A stretch of DNA of 64,000 nucleotides, taken from the NCBI GenBank assembly GCA_902592985.1, contig CACJGR010000001.1:62001-126000 (forward strand), read 5' to 3'. Under the pieces are notes generated by a model. The model was not told the origin of the DNA and did no database searches. It saw only the letters and a program-made list of their open reading frames with translations. A program made the position numbers and the translations under genes. Numbering within the stretch: position 1 is the stretch's first letter; every line of letters begins with the position of its first letter. Below are positions 27,376-36,195 of this stretch, piece after piece. This stretch comes from an uncultured Pelagibacteraceae bacterium. Its GTDB lineage: Bacteria; Pseudomonadota; Alphaproteobacteria; Pelagibacterales; Pelagibacteraceae.

Positions 27376-28815
27376 CTAAGCAGCTTTAGTTTTTTGTAAT
27401 GATTTTGCTTTCAAATATTTGTCAATCGAAAGTGCAGCATCTCTACCATCTTTAATAGCCCAGACTACTAATGAAGCTCCTCTAATAATATCTCCAGCTG
27501 CAAATACTCCTTGTAAATTTGTTTCCATTGTATCAAAATCAGTTTTTATAGTTCCCAACTTAGTAATTTGTAAATCTTCTGATTTAAATAATTTTGGCAA
27601 ATTTTCTGGATCAAAACCTAAAGCTTTAATGACCATATCTGCTTTTAAATTAAATTCAGAATCTTTTTGGATTTCTGGTTTTTTTCTTCCACTTTCGTCA
27701 GGATCGCCAAGTTTGATTTGATTTACAATTAAACTCTCAATCTTGTTTGTACCTAAAAACTCTTTTGGACTTGATAACCATATAAACTCAACTCCTTCTT
27801 CTTCTGCATTAATAACTTCTCTTGCAGAGCCAGGCATATTATCTCTGTCTCTTCTATAAAGACACTTAACAGACTTTGCATTTTGTCTAATAGATGTTCT
27901 CACACAATCCATCGCTGTGTCACCTCCACCAATAATCACAACATCTTTTTTTTCACTATTTAATATTCCTTTATCAAATAATTCTACCTTATCTCCTAAA
28001 CCTTTCCTGTTTGAAGCAGTTAAAAAATCCATTGCTGGAAAAATATTACCTAAGTTGCTTCCTGATATTTCTGTTTCTTTTGCTTTATAAACTCCAGTTG
28101 CAATTAAAATTGCATCATGCTTTTCTCTTAATTGATCTAATGATGAATGCTTTCCAACTTCAAAATTTTGAACAAATTTTATTCCACTTGCTTCTAGTAT
28201 TTTTGTTCTTCTTTCAACAACATACTTTTCAAGTTTAAAATTTGGGATTCCATAAATTAACAATCCTCCAGATCTATCATACCTATCATATATTGTAATT
28301 TGATAACCTTGTTTTCTGAGCTGTTCTGCACAAGCTAACCCTGCAGGACCTGCACCTATTATTCCAACACTTTGTTTTTTTTCATTTTTAACTTTAATTG
28401 GTTTGATCCATCCTTTGTCCCAAGCATTTTCTGTAATGTATTTTTCTACAGAACCTATTGTTACAGTTCCGTGACCAGACTGTTCTATGACACAATTTCC
28501 CTCACACAATCTATCTTGTGGACAAATTCTTCCACAAACTTCCGGCATATTATTTGTGCTTTGAGCTAGTTCATAAGCTTCTTGTAACCTTCCTTCTGCA
28601 GTTAGTTTTAACCAATCAGGAATATTATTGCTTAAAGGACAATGAATTTGACAAAAAGGAACTCCACATTGAGAACATCTGCTTGATTGCTCAGCTGCTT
28701 TTTTATGGATATATTCGCTATAAATTTCATTAAAATCATCTCTTCTAGTTAAAGCACCCCTTTTAGGTGGGTTTTGTTTTTCTATATTTGTAAATTTCAA
28801 CATTTTATCTGGCAT
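27376..28815 (-). CDS. gltD: Glutamate synthase (NADPH) small subunit
   Basis: A 479-aa FAD/NADPH protein that passes electrons to GltB. N-terminal Cys motifs CSQCGVPFCQIHCP (about 42-55) and CGRICPQDRLCEGNC (about 93-107) bind the 4Fe-4S clusters. The FAD fold is GIIGAGPAGLACAEQL (about 149-164) and the NADPH fold is VVIIGGGDTAMDCVRT. The family end block GVFAAGDIIRGASLVVWAI is present. It is the first gene of gltD-gltB-SDR and divergent from uppP, with a palindrome-bearing 178-nt intergenic region. Confidence 0.97.
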   Translation of the reverse strand: MPDKMLKFTNIEKQNPPKRGALTRRDDFNEIYSEYIHKKAAEQSSRCSQCGVPFCQIHCPLSNNIPDWLKLTAEGRLQEAYELAQSTNNMPEVCGRICPQDRLCEGNCVIEQSGHGTVTIGSVEKYITENAWDKGWIKPIKVKNEKKQSVGIIGAGPAGLACAEQLRKQGYQITIYDRYDRSGGLLIYGIPNFKLEKYVVERRTKILEASGIKFVQNFEVGKHSSLDQLREKHDAILIATGVYKAKETEISGSNLGNIFPAMDFLTASNRKGLGDKVELFDKGILNSEKKDVVIIGGGDTAMDCVRTSIRQNAKSVKCLYRRDRDNMPGSAREVINAEEEGVEFIWLSSPKEFLGTNKIESLIVNQIKLGDPDESGRKKPEIQKDSEFNLKADMVIKALGFDPENLPKLFKSEDLQITKLGTIKTDFDTMETNLQGVFAAGDIIRGASLVVWAIKDGRDAALSIDKYLKAKSLQKTKAA

Positions 28816-28863
28816 AGCAAAATCAGCATATATTAAGGTTTTATATAATTGAAGACAAAGTAA

Positions 28864-28895
28864 GTCATTATTTATGACCTTATTTTTAAAATAAG
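28864..28895. promoter_or_regulatory. Paired palindromes in the gltD/uppP divergent region
   Basis: Two inverted repeats lie next to each other: GTCAT-TATTT-ATGAC (28864-28878) and a perfect 17-bp palindrome CTTATTTTTAAAATAAG (28879-28895, 8-bp arms around one base). They lie about 50-80 bp from the gltD start and about 100-130 bp from the uppP start. They could be operators for either gene; no known regulator is assigned. Confidence 0.35.
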
Positions 28896-28993
28896 TAGCT
28901 TTTTCATTGTTTTTTGATGTATTTGCATGGCTGTTATGCAGTTAATTACACTAAGAATTAGACACAATTCTAAGTTATTTATAATAAATCTAG

Positions 28994-29761
28994 ATGATCT
29001 CTAATTTTTTTGAAATTTTTTTGTTGTCCCTAATTCAAGGTGTTTCAGAATTTTTACCTATAAGTTCGGCTGCCCACTTAATCTTAGTATCTAAAATTTA
29101 TGAATTCAAAAATCAATCTTTATTAATTGATATTAGTTTACATTTAGGTTCTTTATTAGCGATATTATTTTATTTTAGAAATGAAATTTTTAATCTTAAT
29201 AATAATTTAAATTTATTTTACAAAATATTAGTTGCAACAATACCTTTAGTAATAATAGGATATTTTTTATATTCCTCAGGAATAATTTATGAATTAAGAA
29301 ATATAAAAGTTATTGTTTGGACTACATTTGCGGGTGCAATTTTACTTCATATAGCTGATAGCAAAAAAATTTTCAAAAATTTAGAAAATAATTTTAATTT
29401 TAAGTCTGCATTAATTATTGGTCTATTTCAAGTGATTGCTTTAGTTCCTGGATTCAGTAGAGCAGGTATAACAATTACTGCTGGAAGAATATTGGGATTT
29501 AACAGAACAGACTCTACAAAAATTTCATTTTATTTATCCATTCCAGCTTTAATAGGGGCAAGTATAATGGGAATCAAAGATTTATTAAAAGAAAATATTG
29601 AATTTAACTTTATTGTATTAGTTGGAATATTATTATCTTTTGTATTTTCATTGATAACAATAAAATATTTTTTGAAATTTATTAAAAAATTCTCTTTTAA
29701 AATATTTGTTTTGTACAGAATAATTTTATCTTTAATTTTAATATATATTATATATTTTTAG
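28994..29761 (+). CDS. uppP: Undecaprenyl-diphosphatase
   Basis: A 255-aa inner-membrane enzyme that dephosphorylates undecaprenyl diphosphate to recycle the lipid carrier for peptidoglycan and O-antigen synthesis. The signature QGVSEFLPISSAAHL (about residues 15-29) and the second motif PGFSRAGITITAGRILG (about 153-169) with catalytic Ser/Arg are intact. About 7-8 membrane segments are visible. Its last 14 nt overlap the convergent transporter gene. Confidence 0.96.
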   Translation: MISNFFEIFLLSLIQGVSEFLPISSAAHLILVSKIYEFKNQSLLIDISLHLGSLLAILFYFRNEIFNLNNNLNLFYKILVATIPLVIIGYFLYSSGIIYELRNIKVIVWTTFAGAILLHIADSKKIFKNLENNFNFKSALIIGLFQVIALVPGFSRAGITITAGRILGFNRTDSTKISFYLSIPALIGASIMGIKDLLKENIEFNFIVLVGILLSFVFSLITIKYFLKFIKKFSFKIFVLYRIILSLILIYIIYF

Positions 29762-30647
29762 TTTTTGAATAATAAATCGGTAAAAGTTGAGAAAATAAAA
29801 CTCCAGATAGAATTAAAGCACATCCAATAATATTATTTAAACCTAAAATTTGATTCAAAATTATCCATGCTGCAATAGCTGCAAAAACTCCTTCTAAAGA
29901 AAATATAATGGCTGCTGGGGCGGGAGAAATATTTTTTTGTGCAAATATTTGCAAAGTGAATGCAATACCTCCAGATAATATACCTGCATAAATTATTGAC
30001 ACTGATTCGTTTAATATATTTGCAATTGTTATCGTTTCAAAAAATAGTGCAAAAATAATTGAAAAAAATGAAACTACTAGGGCTTGCAAAGCACCAAAAA
30101 ATAGAGGTAAATTAAAAACCTTAATAAAATTTCCAATAAATATTATATGTAGACTCCAGAAAAAGGCACATAATATTACTAAACTATCACCCAATCTAAC
30201 AGTAGCATTTGAAAAGTCGCTCAACAAATAAACTCCCAATACACAAAATAGAACTGACGGCCAAATACTCCAATGTATAGATTTAGAATAGAAAAAAAAA
30301 AGAATAACTGGAACCATTGGTACATAAAAAATTGTAAAAAAAGCTGCATTTGCAACATCTGTATAAAGTAAGGCAGTCTGTTGAAGATAAGTGCCAAAAA
30401 ATAAGAATAAGCCTACCCAAAAAAGTAATTTATAAAATAATCGTTTATTATTACTTATCTCTTTAACAATTTTTTTTTTTTCAAACAATAATGCAAATGG
30501 TATTATAGATAAAAAACCAATAAAGAATCTTGTTGCATTAAAAGTTAAAGGACCAATTTTATCCATACCTGTATCTTGAGCAATAAAGGTTGTACCCCAT
30601 ATAAAAGTGCACAAAATGGCGCTGAATAAAGATATTGGTTTAGACAT
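29748..30647 (-). CDS. EamA/DMT-superfamily transporter
   Basis: A 299-aa protein with ten hydrophobic segments in two repeated five-helix halves, the pattern of EamA drug/metabolite transporters. It begins with AILCTFIWGTTFIAQDTG, and the second half contains SGGIAFTLQIFAQ and SPAPAAIIFSLEGVFAA. Substrates in this family are amino acids, nucleotide sugars and other metabolites; none can be assigned. It starts 4 nt after the E2 gene and is probably transcribed with the pyruvate dehydrogenase genes. Confidence 0.85.
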   Translation of the reverse strand: MSKPISLFSAILCTFIWGTTFIAQDTGMDKIGPLTFNATRFFIGFLSIIPFALLFEKKKIVKEISNNKRLFYKLLFWVGLFLFFGTYLQQTALLYTDVANAAFFTIFYVPMVPVILFFFYSKSIHWSIWPSVLFCVLGVYLLSDFSNATVRLGDSLVILCAFFWSLHIIFIGNFIKVFNLPLFFGALQALVVSFFSIIFALFFETITIANILNESVSIIYAGILSGGIAFTLQIFAQKNISPAPAAIIFSLEGVFAAIAAWIILNQILGLNNIIGCALILSGVLFSQLLPIYYSKTKNI

Positions 30648-30651
30648 ATTT

Positions 30652-31563
30652 TTAAACTGCTAACTTATAAGCAAAATTTTTTCCAAGATTATCTTTTATC
30701 GCATTACAAAATTTTGCTGCTTCTGCTCCATCGATTATTCTGTGATCATAAGATAAAGATAATGGAAGCATCACTCTTATTTGAAATTTTCCATCAATTA
30801 ATATTTGTTTTTTCGATGATTTGCCAATTCCTAAAATTGCAACTTCAGGATAATTTATTATAGGTGTAAAAAAAGATCCGCCAATTCCTCCCAAACTAGT
30901 AATAGTTATTGATCCACCAAAAAATTCCTTTTTATCTATTTTAAGGTTTCTACATTTTTCACTCAATATTTTTAGTTCATTGTTAATTTTATTAATATTT
31001 TTTCTATTTACATTTCGCATTTTAGGAACCATAAGTCCATGAGGAGTGTCTACTGCAATTCCTATATGAAAATATTTTTTAATTACAATTTTTCCATTTT
31101 CAATATCATCAATTGATGAATTAAAATTTGGAAATAATTTTAGCGCAGCTACTAATGCTTTTATAATGAATGATAAGGGAGTAAATTTTTTTTTTTCTCC
31201 AGTAAAAGTGTCTGTAATAGAATTTCTAAATTCTTCCATTTCAGTAATATCTGCTTCATCATGATGAGTAACATGAGGGATAGTAGTCCATGAATTAACA
31301 AGGTGAGGTGCAGCTATTTTTTTAACTCTTGGTATATCTTTAATTTCAACTTCTCCAAAATCTGAGTGATTGAATTCAATTTTTTTTATTTTTGAAATTT
31401 TTTCGTTTTCAGAATTTAACTGATTAGCTATATAGCTTTTAACATCATGCTCTGTTATTCGTCCTTTTCTTTCTGTTCCTTTTATGTCAGAAACATTTGC
31501 TCCTAATTCTCTTGCAAACTTTCTAACTTTTGGAGTTGCTAATATTTTTTTATCTTCTGACAT
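30652..31563 (-). CDS. aceF: Pyruvate dehydrogenase E2 (acetyltransferase) without a lipoyl domain
   Basis: A 303-aa protein that holds only two of the usual E2 modules. Residues about 9-45 (ATPKVRKFAREL, GRITEHDV) form the peripheral-subunit-binding domain. After a short linker, residues about 75-303 are the catalytic core (IPHVTHHDEADITEMEEF, DHRIIDG with the active-site His/Asp near 274-280). There is no N-terminal lipoyl domain. That module is found on the E1 protein encoded 3 nt upstream, so the swinging arm must come from E1 or in trans. Confidence 0.9.
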   Translation of the reverse strand: MSEDKKILATPKVRKFARELGANVSDIKGTERKGRITEHDVKSYIANQLNSENEKISKIKKIEFNHSDFGEVEIKDIPRVKKIAAPHLVNSWTTIPHVTHHDEADITEMEEFRNSITDTFTGEKKKFTPLSFIIKALVAALKLFPNFNSSIDDIENGKIVIKKYFHIGIAVDTPHGLMVPKMRNVNRKNINKINNELKILSEKCRNLKIDKKEFFGGSITITSLGGIGGSFFTPIINYPEVAILGIGKSSKKQILIDGKFQIRVMLPLSLSYDHRIIDGAEAAKFCNAIKDNLGKNFAYKLAV

Positions 31564-31566
31564 TTA

Positions 31567-34500
31567 TTATAATTTTGTAGGAATTGTTTTTTCAGGATCT
31601 ATTTTGTATTTTTTCATAGCATCTTTTGCATGCTTTGAAGAAATTAATTGCTCCTTAGCCAAAACACTTAAAGAGTATGTTACAATATGCTCTTTATCTA
31701 CTTCAAAAAATTTCCTAAGATTTTTTCTTGTATCACTTCTTCCATATCCATCAGTACCAAAGGAATAAAAACTTTTTGAAGTAAAAGATCTTATTTGGTC
31801 CGAATTCAAACGCATATAATCTGATGCAGCAACAACTGGTCCTTCAGTTGATGATAAACATTCTTCTATGTATGTTTTTTTTGGTTCTTTATCCGGGTTT
31901 AAAAGATTATATCTTTCGATCTCTAAAGCTTCTTTCCTTAGTTCATTAAAGCTCGTAATGCTCCAAACATTACTATCTATTTCATACTCAGCTTCAAGAA
32001 TTTCTGCTGCGGCAATCATTTCTCTTAAAATTGTTCCTGATCCAAGTAATTGAATCTTAGTTTTTTTAAATTTTTTATGTTCTTTAAATAAATACATTCC
32101 TTTTAATATACCTTCTTCAACAGATTTATCTTTTGGCATTTCTGGATGAGAATAATTTTCATTCATAGTTGTTATGTAATAAAAAATACTTTCTTGTTTT
32201 TCATGCATCCTTCTTAATCCTTCTCTAAAAATAGTTGCGAGCTCATATGCGAATGTAGGATCATATGATTTACAGTTTGGAATAACAGAAGCCATTATGT
32301 GACTATGCCCATCAGCGTGCTGTAATCCTTCGCCGGCAAGAGTAGTTCTTCCTGAAGTAGCCCCTATTAAAAAACCTCTTGCTTGTGCATCTCCTGCTGC
32401 CCAAGCAAAGTCCCCTATTCTTTGAAAACCAAACATTGAATAAAATAAGTAGATTGGAATCATTGAAATATCATGATTTGTGTAAGAAGTTCCTGCAGCA
32501 ATCCAAGATGACATTGCTCCTGCTTCTGTTATTCCTTCTTCTAAAACTTGCCCTTTTTTATCTTCTCTATATGAACTTAATTGTTCTGAATCTACTGGTT
32601 CATATTTTTGTCCTTCATGAGCATAAATACCAACTTTTTGAAAAAAACCTTCCATTCCAAAAGTTCTTGCTTCATCAGGAATAATTGGAACTAAACGAGG
32701 AGCAACATTTTTATCTCTTAATAAATTTGTCAACATTCTTACTAGAACCATTGTTGTAGACATTTCTTTTTTTCCTGTAGATTCTTTCATTGTCTTAAAT
32801 ATATCTTTATGAGGAGTTTTAATTGGTTTAGCAAAAGAAGATCTTTCAGGTAAATTTCCACCTAATTTAAATCTACATTTCTTTAAATATTTTATTTCTG
32901 GAGAATTATCTGGTGGTTTATAATATTCAATATTTTTAACCTGTTGATCTGTTAGAGGAACATCAAATCTATCACGATAGTACAACAAATCTTTTTCATC
33001 TAATTTTTTTTGTTGGTGAGTAGTGTTAATACTTTCTCCAGATTTACCCATACCATAACCTTTAATTGTTTTTGCTAAAATTATTGTTGGTGTTCCAGTG
33101 TTTTGCATTGCTGAATGGTATGATGCATAAACCTTGTGAGGATCATGACCTCCTCTATTTAATCTCCATATATCTCTATCTGTCATTTGTGAAACCAGCT
33201 TCAAGAGTTCAGGATATTTACCAAAAAATTTTTCTCTTACGAAAGATCCACCTTTTGCTTTAAACGCTTGATATTCTCCATCAACTGCTTCATTCATTCT
33301 CTTAATTAATAATCCTGAACTATCTTTTGCTATTAAAGAATCCCAATATGAGCCCCAAATAACTTTAATCACATTCCAACCTGCTCCTCTAAATATTCCC
33401 TCTAATTCTTGTATAATTTTTCCATTACCTCTTACAGGACCGTCTAACCTCTGCAAATTACAATTAACAACAAAAATTAAATTATCTAATTTTTCCCTAG
33501 CGGCTAGGCCAATGGCACCCATAGACTCTGGTTCATCCATCTCTCCATCTCCTAAAAAACACCAAATTTTTCTTCCTTCATCTTTTAACAATCCCCTATT
33601 TATTAAATATTTGGTAAACCTGGCCTGATATATAGCCATCATGGCTCCTAAACCCATTGAAACTACTGGGAACTGCCAAAACTTTGGCATTAACCAAGGA
33701 TGAGGATAAGATGAAAGACCTCCAGGATTAACTTCTTGTCTAAAACTATCTAATTGTCTTGCCGTAATTCTTCCTTCGAGAAATGCTCTAGCATACATTC
33801 CGGGAGCGCTATGTCCTTGAAAGTAAATCAAGTCTCCACCAAATTTATTATTTTTTGCTCTCCAAAAATGATTCATACCAACATCGTAAAGTGTGGCTGC
33901 TGACGCAAACGTTCCTATGTGACCACCCAACTCTGGATTTTTTTTGTTTGCCCTAACCACCATAGCCGCTGCATTCCATCTAATTAATGATCGTATTTTT
34001 CTTTCAAGATTCTGATCTCCTGGGGATCTTTGTTCCTCTTCAGGTTTTATTGTATTTATATATGGTGTGTTCCTTGATAAAACTAAATCAGAACCTTCTT
34101 TGTAAGAGTGTTCTATTAATTTCTTTATTAAAAATTGAGCTCTATTTTTTCCATCATTTTCAAGAACACCAGAAAGAGATTCTAACCACTCTTTTGTTTC
34201 GATAGGATCTATATCTTTACCATCTTTTACTACTTCAATTTTTTCTTTATTATCTTTTTTAATTTTATCTTTTGTTTCGACTACTTCTTTTTCCAAGACT
34301 AAAGTTTTTTCTGCCTCTTTGATAATTTTTTCAGTATCATCAGGTAATTTTTCTTCTATATTTTTTTTTGGTTTTTGTTCTAAAATTTTTATATCAACTA
34401 ATGTTACAAGCAAATCTCCTTTGGAAACTTTATCGCCTATTTTAACACTAATTGAATCTACTTTTCCCTCTGCTACTGATGGAACTTCAACACTAGATTT

Positions 34501-34623
34501 ATCACTTTCTATTGTAACAAGAGGATCATTTACCTTAATACTATCGCCAACTTTTACTAAAATTTCTATAACCTCAACTTTTTCAAAATCTCCAATATCA
34601 GGAACAAGTAGTTTTTGATTCAT
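31567..34623 (-). CDS. aceE: Pyruvate dehydrogenase E1, homodimeric type, with N-terminal lipoyl domain
   Basis: A 1018-aa fusion. Residues 1-79 form a lipoyl domain with the lipoylation motif ESDKSSVEVPS (Lys42). Residues about 80-134 are a charged, low-complexity linker. From DIDPIETKEWLESL onward the protein aligns with the full AceE family. The TPP motif GDGEMDEPESMG is followed by NCNLQRLDGPVRGNGKI, and the C-terminal part includes AAGTSYTNHD and FGTDGYGRSDTR. The ordinary E. coli-type E1 has about 890 residues and no lipoyl domain. The enzyme decarboxylates pyruvate and reductively acetylates lipoyl groups. It is first in an aceE-aceF-EamA operon. Confidence 0.95.
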   Translation of the reverse strand: MNQKLLVPDIGDFEKVEVIEILVKVGDSIKVNDPLVTIESDKSSVEVPSVAEGKVDSISVKIGDKVSKGDLLVTLVDIKILEQKPKKNIEEKLPDDTEKIIKEAEKTLVLEKEVVETKDKIKKDNKEKIEVVKDGKDIDPIETKEWLESLSGVLENDGKNRAQFLIKKLIEHSYKEGSDLVLSRNTPYINTIKPEEEQRSPGDQNLERKIRSLIRWNAAAMVVRANKKNPELGGHIGTFASAATLYDVGMNHFWRAKNNKFGGDLIYFQGHSAPGMYARAFLEGRITARQLDSFRQEVNPGGLSSYPHPWLMPKFWQFPVVSMGLGAMMAIYQARFTKYLINRGLLKDEGRKIWCFLGDGEMDEPESMGAIGLAAREKLDNLIFVVNCNLQRLDGPVRGNGKIIQELEGIFRGAGWNVIKVIWGSYWDSLIAKDSSGLLIKRMNEAVDGEYQAFKAKGGSFVREKFFGKYPELLKLVSQMTDRDIWRLNRGGHDPHKVYASYHSAMQNTGTPTIILAKTIKGYGMGKSGESINTTHQQKKLDEKDLLYYRDRFDVPLTDQQVKNIEYYKPPDNSPEIKYLKKCRFKLGGNLPERSSFAKPIKTPHKDIFKTMKESTGKKEMSTTMVLVRMLTNLLRDKNVAPRLVPIIPDEARTFGMEGFFQKVGIYAHEGQKYEPVDSEQLSSYREDKKGQVLEEGITEAGAMSSWIAAGTSYTNHDISMIPIYLFYSMFGFQRIGDFAWAAGDAQARGFLIGATSGRTTLAGEGLQHADGHSHIMASVIPNCKSYDPTFAYELATIFREGLRRMHEKQESIFYYITTMNENYSHPEMPKDKSVEEGILKGMYLFKEHKKFKKTKIQLLGSGTILREMIAAAEILEAEYEIDSNVWSITSFNELRKEALEIERYNLLNPDKEPKKTYIEECLSSTEGPVVAASDYMRLNSDQIRSFTSKSFYSFGTDGYGRSDTRKNLRKFFEVDKEHIVTYSLSVLAKEQLISSKHAKDAMKKYKIDPEKTIPTKL

Positions 34624-34638
34624 TATTTTAATCGGTTT

Positions 34639-34659
34639 ATATACTTAAAATAAGTATAT
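34639..34659. promoter_or_regulatory. Perfect inverted repeat upstream of aceE
   Basis: Nine-base arms ATATACTTA and TAAGTATAT flank a 3-nt AAA spacer, centred about 26 nt before the aceE ATG. The position suits an operator or a 5' UTR hairpin for the pyruvate dehydrogenase operon. It shares the half-site AAAATAAG with the palindrome near gltD, but the region is AT-rich and this may be chance. Confidence 0.4.
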
Positions 34660-34834
34660 TTGATATATTTTTAACACATTTAAAGCCTTTTTTGGACAAG
34701 CTTATACGTCACTCATACATAATGTTTACAATTATATTAAAAAAAATAATTAAATATAGGGACAAACAGGACCTAGATGCAAGATTTTGGATACAAAAAA
34801 TATTATTAAGAAAAAATTTAAATATTTACAAATA

Positions 34835-35947
34835 TTAATCTCTTTCAATACACATAGATATTCCCATACCTCCACCAATACATAATGTTGCTAAACCCCT
34901 TTTTACATTTCTTTTAATCATTTCGTGAATTAATGTAACCACAATTCTAGCTCCTGAAGCTCCAATAGGATGACCTAGGGCAATAGCCCCTCCATTAACA
35001 TTAACTTTTTCAATAGGAATTTTTAATTCTCTAATAACAGCTATACTTTGAGCGGCAAATGCTTCATTGCTCTCAACCAAATCTAAATCATTAATGTTCC
35101 ATCCAGCTCTTTCTAAAGCTTTTTTTGATGCTGGAATAGGACCTGAGCCCATCAATTTTGGATCTACTCCACAAGTTGCCCAAGACACAATTTTTGCTAA
35201 GGATTTTAAATTTCTTTTATCAGCTTCATCTCTAGTCATTAAAATAACGGCAGCAGCTCCATCATTAATTCCAGATGAATTTCCCGCAGTTACAGTTCCA
35301 TTTTTTTTAAATGCTGGTTTAAGCTTTGATAAACTTTCTATTGAAATATCTTCTCTTGGATGTTCGTCTTTCAAAATATTGCTTTGAATCATTTCTTCTT
35401 TAAATCTTTTATTTTTTATTGCTTCTTGTGTTTTTAATTGTGAAGAAATTGAAAAGTTATCTTGATCCTTTCTTGAAATATTCCATTTTTCCGCAACATT
35501 CTCTGCTGTAATACCCATGTGATAATCATTATATGCATCTATCAAACCATCTTTAAGCATCATTTCATTATCAGAGTTAGTCATGCTTTCTTGGCCTCCA
35601 GCAATAATTATTTTTGCTTCATTTAATAGAATTGATTGATAACCTGCAGCAATAGATCTTAAGCCTGAACCACAAACTTGATTTATTACGTATGCTGTCT
35701 TTTCAAAAGGTATACCTGCTGCTATAGCAGCCTGTCTTGCTGAATTTTGCCCTACTCCTCCGGTTAAAACTTGCCCCATAATAACTTCATCAATAAATTC
35801 TGGTTCAATTTTTGTTTGATGTAAAATATTTAAAATAACAATTTTTCCTAGTTCATGAGCCTGAGATTTTTTCCATAAACCATTAAACTTCCCTATTGGT
35901 GTCCTTAAAGCATATGTAAAAACAACATCTTTTAAATTTTTTGCCAT
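34835..35947 (-). CDS. Acetyl-CoA acetyltransferase (thiolase)
   Basis: A 370-aa thiolase that condenses or cleaves acetoacetyl-CoA. Catalytic motifs are intact: NQVCGSGLRS (nucleophile Cys), NVNGGAIALGHPIGASG (His) and LATLCIGGGMG (second Cys). The start at 35947 gives the family N-terminus KDVVFTYALRTPIGKF; frame upstream of it runs into the antisense of tRNA-Arg. It is slightly short. After GGQESM, the roughly 15-residue loop usually ending MGN before the DGL block is missing, while DGLIDAYNDYHMGITAENVA is kept. With acetoacetyl-CoA synthetase at 41343 it could convert acetoacetate to two acetyl-CoA. Confidence 0.92.
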   Translation of the reverse strand: MAKNLKDVVFTYALRTPIGKFNGLWKKSQAHELGKIVILNILHQTKIEPEFIDEVIMGQVLTGGVGQNSARQAAIAAGIPFEKTAYVINQVCGSGLRSIAAGYQSILLNEAKIIIAGGQESMTNSDNEMMLKDGLIDAYNDYHMGITAENVAEKWNISRKDQDNFSISSQLKTQEAIKNKRFKEEMIQSNILKDEHPREDISIESLSKLKPAFKKNGTVTAGNSSGINDGAAAVILMTRDEADKRNLKSLAKIVSWATCGVDPKLMGSGPIPASKKALERAGWNINDLDLVESNEAFAAQSIAVIRELKIPIEKVNVNGGAIALGHPIGASGARIVVTLIHEMIKRNVKRGLATLCIGGGMGISMCIERD

Positions 35948-35976
35948 ACAAATACAATAATTGCTAAATAACAAAA

Positions 35977-36004
35977 TTACATTAAAAAATGTATGTGATA
36001 TATT
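35977..36004 (+). promoter_or_regulatory. Candidate promoter of tRNA-Arg
   Basis: A TTACAT hexamer (35977-35982) and TATATT (35999-36004) are spaced 16 nt apart, with the tRNA 5' end 13 nt after the -10 box. This matches a short-leader tRNA promoter but lies in AT-rich DNA. Confidence 0.4.
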
Positions 36005-36016
36005 AATAGCTGTGTT

Positions 36017-36093
36017 GCGCCTGTAGCTCAATTGGATAGAGCGCTTGGCTACGGACCAGGAGGTTCTGGGTTCAACTCCTAGCAGGCGCACCA
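36017..36093 (+). tRNA. tRNA-Arg (anticodon ACG)
   Basis: A 77-nt cloverleaf with encoded CCA. The acceptor GCGCCTG pairs with CAGGCGC, the D stem is GCTC/GAGC, and the anticodon stem CTTGG/CCAGG encloses loop CTACGGA with anticodon ACG. The T arm is CTGGG-TTCAACT-CCTAG. The A34 would be edited to inosine to read CGN codons. Confidence 0.97.
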
Positions 36094-36108
36094 AAATGCG
36101 AAATAAAT

Positions 36109-36192
36109 ATGAAGATATCTTTACAAAAAGCAGTTATATATTTTTTTATATTAGTATTAATAATACTAATGATAATTTCTTTGATTATTTAA
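36109..36192 (+). CDS. Possible 27-aa single-helix membrane peptide
   Basis: A short ORF just after tRNA-Arg encodes MKISLQKA followed by about 19 consecutive hydrophobic residues, an arrangement like a small membrane protein with a positively charged cytosolic end. It ends 3 nt before the hotdog thioesterase ATG. No Shine-Dalgarno sequence is seen, and hydrophobic ORFs arise easily in AT-rich DNA, so this is tentative. Confidence 0.3.
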   Translation: MKISLQKAVIYFFILVLIILMIISLII

Positions 36193-36195
36193 ATA

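Noticed and set aside
28927-29003. A short plus-strand ORF running into the uppP start
   Set aside because: About 25 codons, no ribosome-binding site, no recognisable composition, and it overlaps the real uppP start.
30652-31563. E2 as a truncated pseudogene that lost its lipoyl domain
   Set aside because: The frame is intact with both remaining domains and a normal 3-nt junction, and the lipoyl domain is present on the neighbouring E1.
35948-36094. A longer thiolase frame starting inside the tRNA-Arg locus
   Set aside because: The added 49 residues are translated from the antisense of tRNA-Arg and AT-rich spacer; the family N-terminus begins at 35947.
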